Source: a bacterium (GTDB lineage: Bacteria; Elusimicrobiota; Elusimicrobia; UBA1565; UBA9628). Taken from it: DNA of 47,721 nucleotides. The stretch spans positions 1 through 47,721 of the forward strand of contig JAJZJF010000006.1 of the NCBI GenBank assembly GCA_021810245.1. The letters run 5' to 3'. The position numbers were made by a program, and so were the translations under genes. The notes beneath the pieces were generated by a model that ran no database searches, was not told where the DNA came from, and worked only from the letters and a program-made list of their open reading frames with translations. Positions 24,801-27,800 of the stretch are shown in pieces; within the stretch, counting starts at the first letter, position 1; each line of letters starts with the position of its first letter.

Positions 24801-27800
24801 AACTAAAAGTTGCACGCTGGTCGCGTTGGCCGCCGCTCCGGAAAAAGTGGTTAAAAGCTGGCTCGATCCCAGGGAGCCGTCCTTCGCGTAATTGGGAATT
24901 CCGGAAGGCGGAACGACAATTGAAGAAGTCGGCGGAGGCGTCGCGAAAGTAAACTCAATGTGATCCGAATTGGCGACGGCATTTGAAACCGCGGTCTCTA
25001 AATTATTGACCGTGTCCGAGGATTGAACGATAATGTCGTAGGTCGTGTTATTTGAGAACGTATTTTGGGCGACGGGAAATATCCAGTCGTAAACTCCATT
25101 GGAATAAGAAGTCGTCGTCGCCAGTATCCAATAGGGACTGGCCGAGCTAAAAGAAGCTCCGAGAGAAGTCTGTTTGTTGGCCAAGGCGGTAATGTCGGTC
25201 TGGGAAAGGGCTTGCGTATAAATGCGAACGTCATCCAAGGTTCCCGCGAAATAGGTGCCCCAGGCGGCATCGTAACCGAATTGAGTTCCGCCGGAACCCG
25301 TCAAAGGCGAACTTTGAGATCCAATGGACGCAGCCGTCGTCGTCACCTGGGTTCCGTCCACATAGAGAGTAAATTGCGTGGCGGCAATCCCTGTTCCGCT
25401 CGGCGCGCTCCAAACTCCGATGACATTGTGCCAAACCCCGTCGTCAATTGTCTTAGTCGAAGCCGCAATGCCGATATCGGTCCCATTGCTGTCTAACTCA
25501 AAAAAGGGCAAACCCGGGCCGCCGTTTCCGCCGCCGTCGGTACCCATTCCCAAGGTCAAGCTAAGCCCCGCGCCCGATCCCCGGTCTTGAACAAGGGCCA
25601 ATTTGCCGGCGCTATCGGTGGTATTGACCCATAAAGAGATTGAATAAGCCGTCACGCTGTTTTGAACATAGGGAGTGCTGATGTCGCCGCTGGTTCCGTT
25701 GAGGTTGACCGCCGCGCTTTCAAGCCCCGGAACGCCAGAAACCCAGGTGTATCCACCATAAATAGTCCCGTTATTTCCATTGCCCGAAATATCCTTGACG
25801 GTAGTTCCAGTCCCGTCGTTAAGCGGCCACTCTCCCGCCAAGTCCACGGTCAGGGGGTTTCCGCCATAATAAGTGTTGGCCGCGCAAGTTCCGGAGCCGG
25901 AATCTTCGCACATCGTGACGAAGACCCCGCCCAAGCCCGAGTTAAACGGCTGGGGGTTATCCTGAACTGTTCCTGAAATAGTGGTGAGACTGTTCAAGGT
26001 CTGCCCATTACTCGGAACGGTAATCACGGAATTGGGGGCTTCCGAATCCCAGAAGAAGAAATGCGTGTCGGAATAGGGCGGCGTAGTTTGTTGGCTTTGA
26101 AGGATATTAGCGGGATTTTCGGTATTGCCGGCTGAATTTCCGTTTTGATCGACAGCCGCGTCAATGCCCTGGACCCTTGTGCGATAGGTGTGCCCGCTGG
26201 TTAAATTCGGCTCTAAATTAGAAGTTGGAAAGCTCCAATTTGATGGATTGGGATTATTGATCGTTAAAGTGGTCGGGTTAAAAATGGAACTTGTCACCCA
26301 AGACTTCGTCGCATCATCCCAGTAAAGACAATTCGGGCAAGTGTTTTCATCACGAATTTCGACGCCCACGGAAGACATTCCGGCGGCGTCGGCGGAGCTG
26401 ACCGCCGGGGGCCCGGGATAAGCCGGATTGTCCGTCGCGGTTCCGGTCAAATCGGGCAAATTGCTCGGACTGACATTGGAATACCAAATTTGATCGGCGG
26501 GAGACACGATGGTGGAAGTCGGGGCCTCGGTGTCATAGTTAAAAATATCCTTGAGCGTCGTTGAGGACTCGATATTTTCAACCGAGGGAGTCGAAGAAAG
26601 CGTTTCGTTTTGAACTTCGTCCTCGCTCCAGGAATAGATTTTGAACCGGTCCGCAAGACTAATCGAGGTCCAAAAACCGGCGGGAAGAGAATAGAGCCAG
26701 GTGTTGGGGCTGGCCGAAGTATTTAAATTGACCGAAGGCTGTCCAATATCCGAGCGCGTTTGAGTCCAGCCGCCGGTCGTCCACCAGGAGCCGTCCGATT
26801 GTCTTTGAACTCCCAAAAAGTTCGCGAAAATGCCGGAGTTAAACGGTTGCGGCTGGTCAAGAGCTGTTCCTGAAATGGTTCCGATCTGAACGGAATAGGC
26901 GTCATTGTTTAACGGATATTTCGCGGCCGTAATTGGGGCGGAGGAGTCATAGATAAAATTGGTCGTCGAATAAACGACTTGAACGTTGCCGGCATTGTCG
27001 ACCGCCTTGGTAATCAGTTGAAAAGAATGGCCGTTAAGAAACGGAATATTGTTGATTTCCCAACCCGCCCAAGACGGGGTCGTGGTCGTTTGAGAAATAA
27101 TCCACGGCGCGGTTTGACCGACGCCAATCGCGATAAACCCGGCCGAGGCTGCCCCGTAACAAGAGCTATTGGGCGCGGTGGAAGTGGGATTACACCAATA
27201 ATCGCCGGTAATCGTGTCTTGGAGCGTGTATTCTTCGGCGAAAATTCCGGAAACGTCCGTTGCCGCCGAAGCCGTTCCCCACAACATCGACAAAGAAGAC
27301 GCCGTTTGAGAATTGTCATCGCCAAAAGCGTTGGGGGTGGCTAAAGTCGTCGGAAAAGTGACGGCAGAAGTCGGCGGATTATTATTGAAATTAAAATAGC
27401 CGATAAAAGCCGGGGCTTGGGAAGTCGCGCTGCCATCCGAATCAGAAGCGGTGGTTCCGTCTCCGCCGTCGCAACCGGGAGAAGCTGGCGAGCCAATCGG
27501 CTCCGTGGGGTTACAGGCATACATCGCGATGCGATAGTCATGCCCGTTTTGAAAGGGAATACCGGAAATGACGTCGGCCCAAGAGCCGTTGGTGGTTCCA
27601 TAATAGAAATACATAAAGGGATCGGCGCCATTTTCGTTGGAGGGAACGGCCGAGGTCGAGATGAAGGTTTGGCTTGAGCCTTCAATTAACGAGCTTGAAC
27701 CGTTAAAAAAGTTTCCATTAGTCAAATCCTTAATCTGAATCGCGACGGTGTTATTGACCGAGAAAATCGTGTTTCCACTGATGATGTCTAAATCCGAAAT

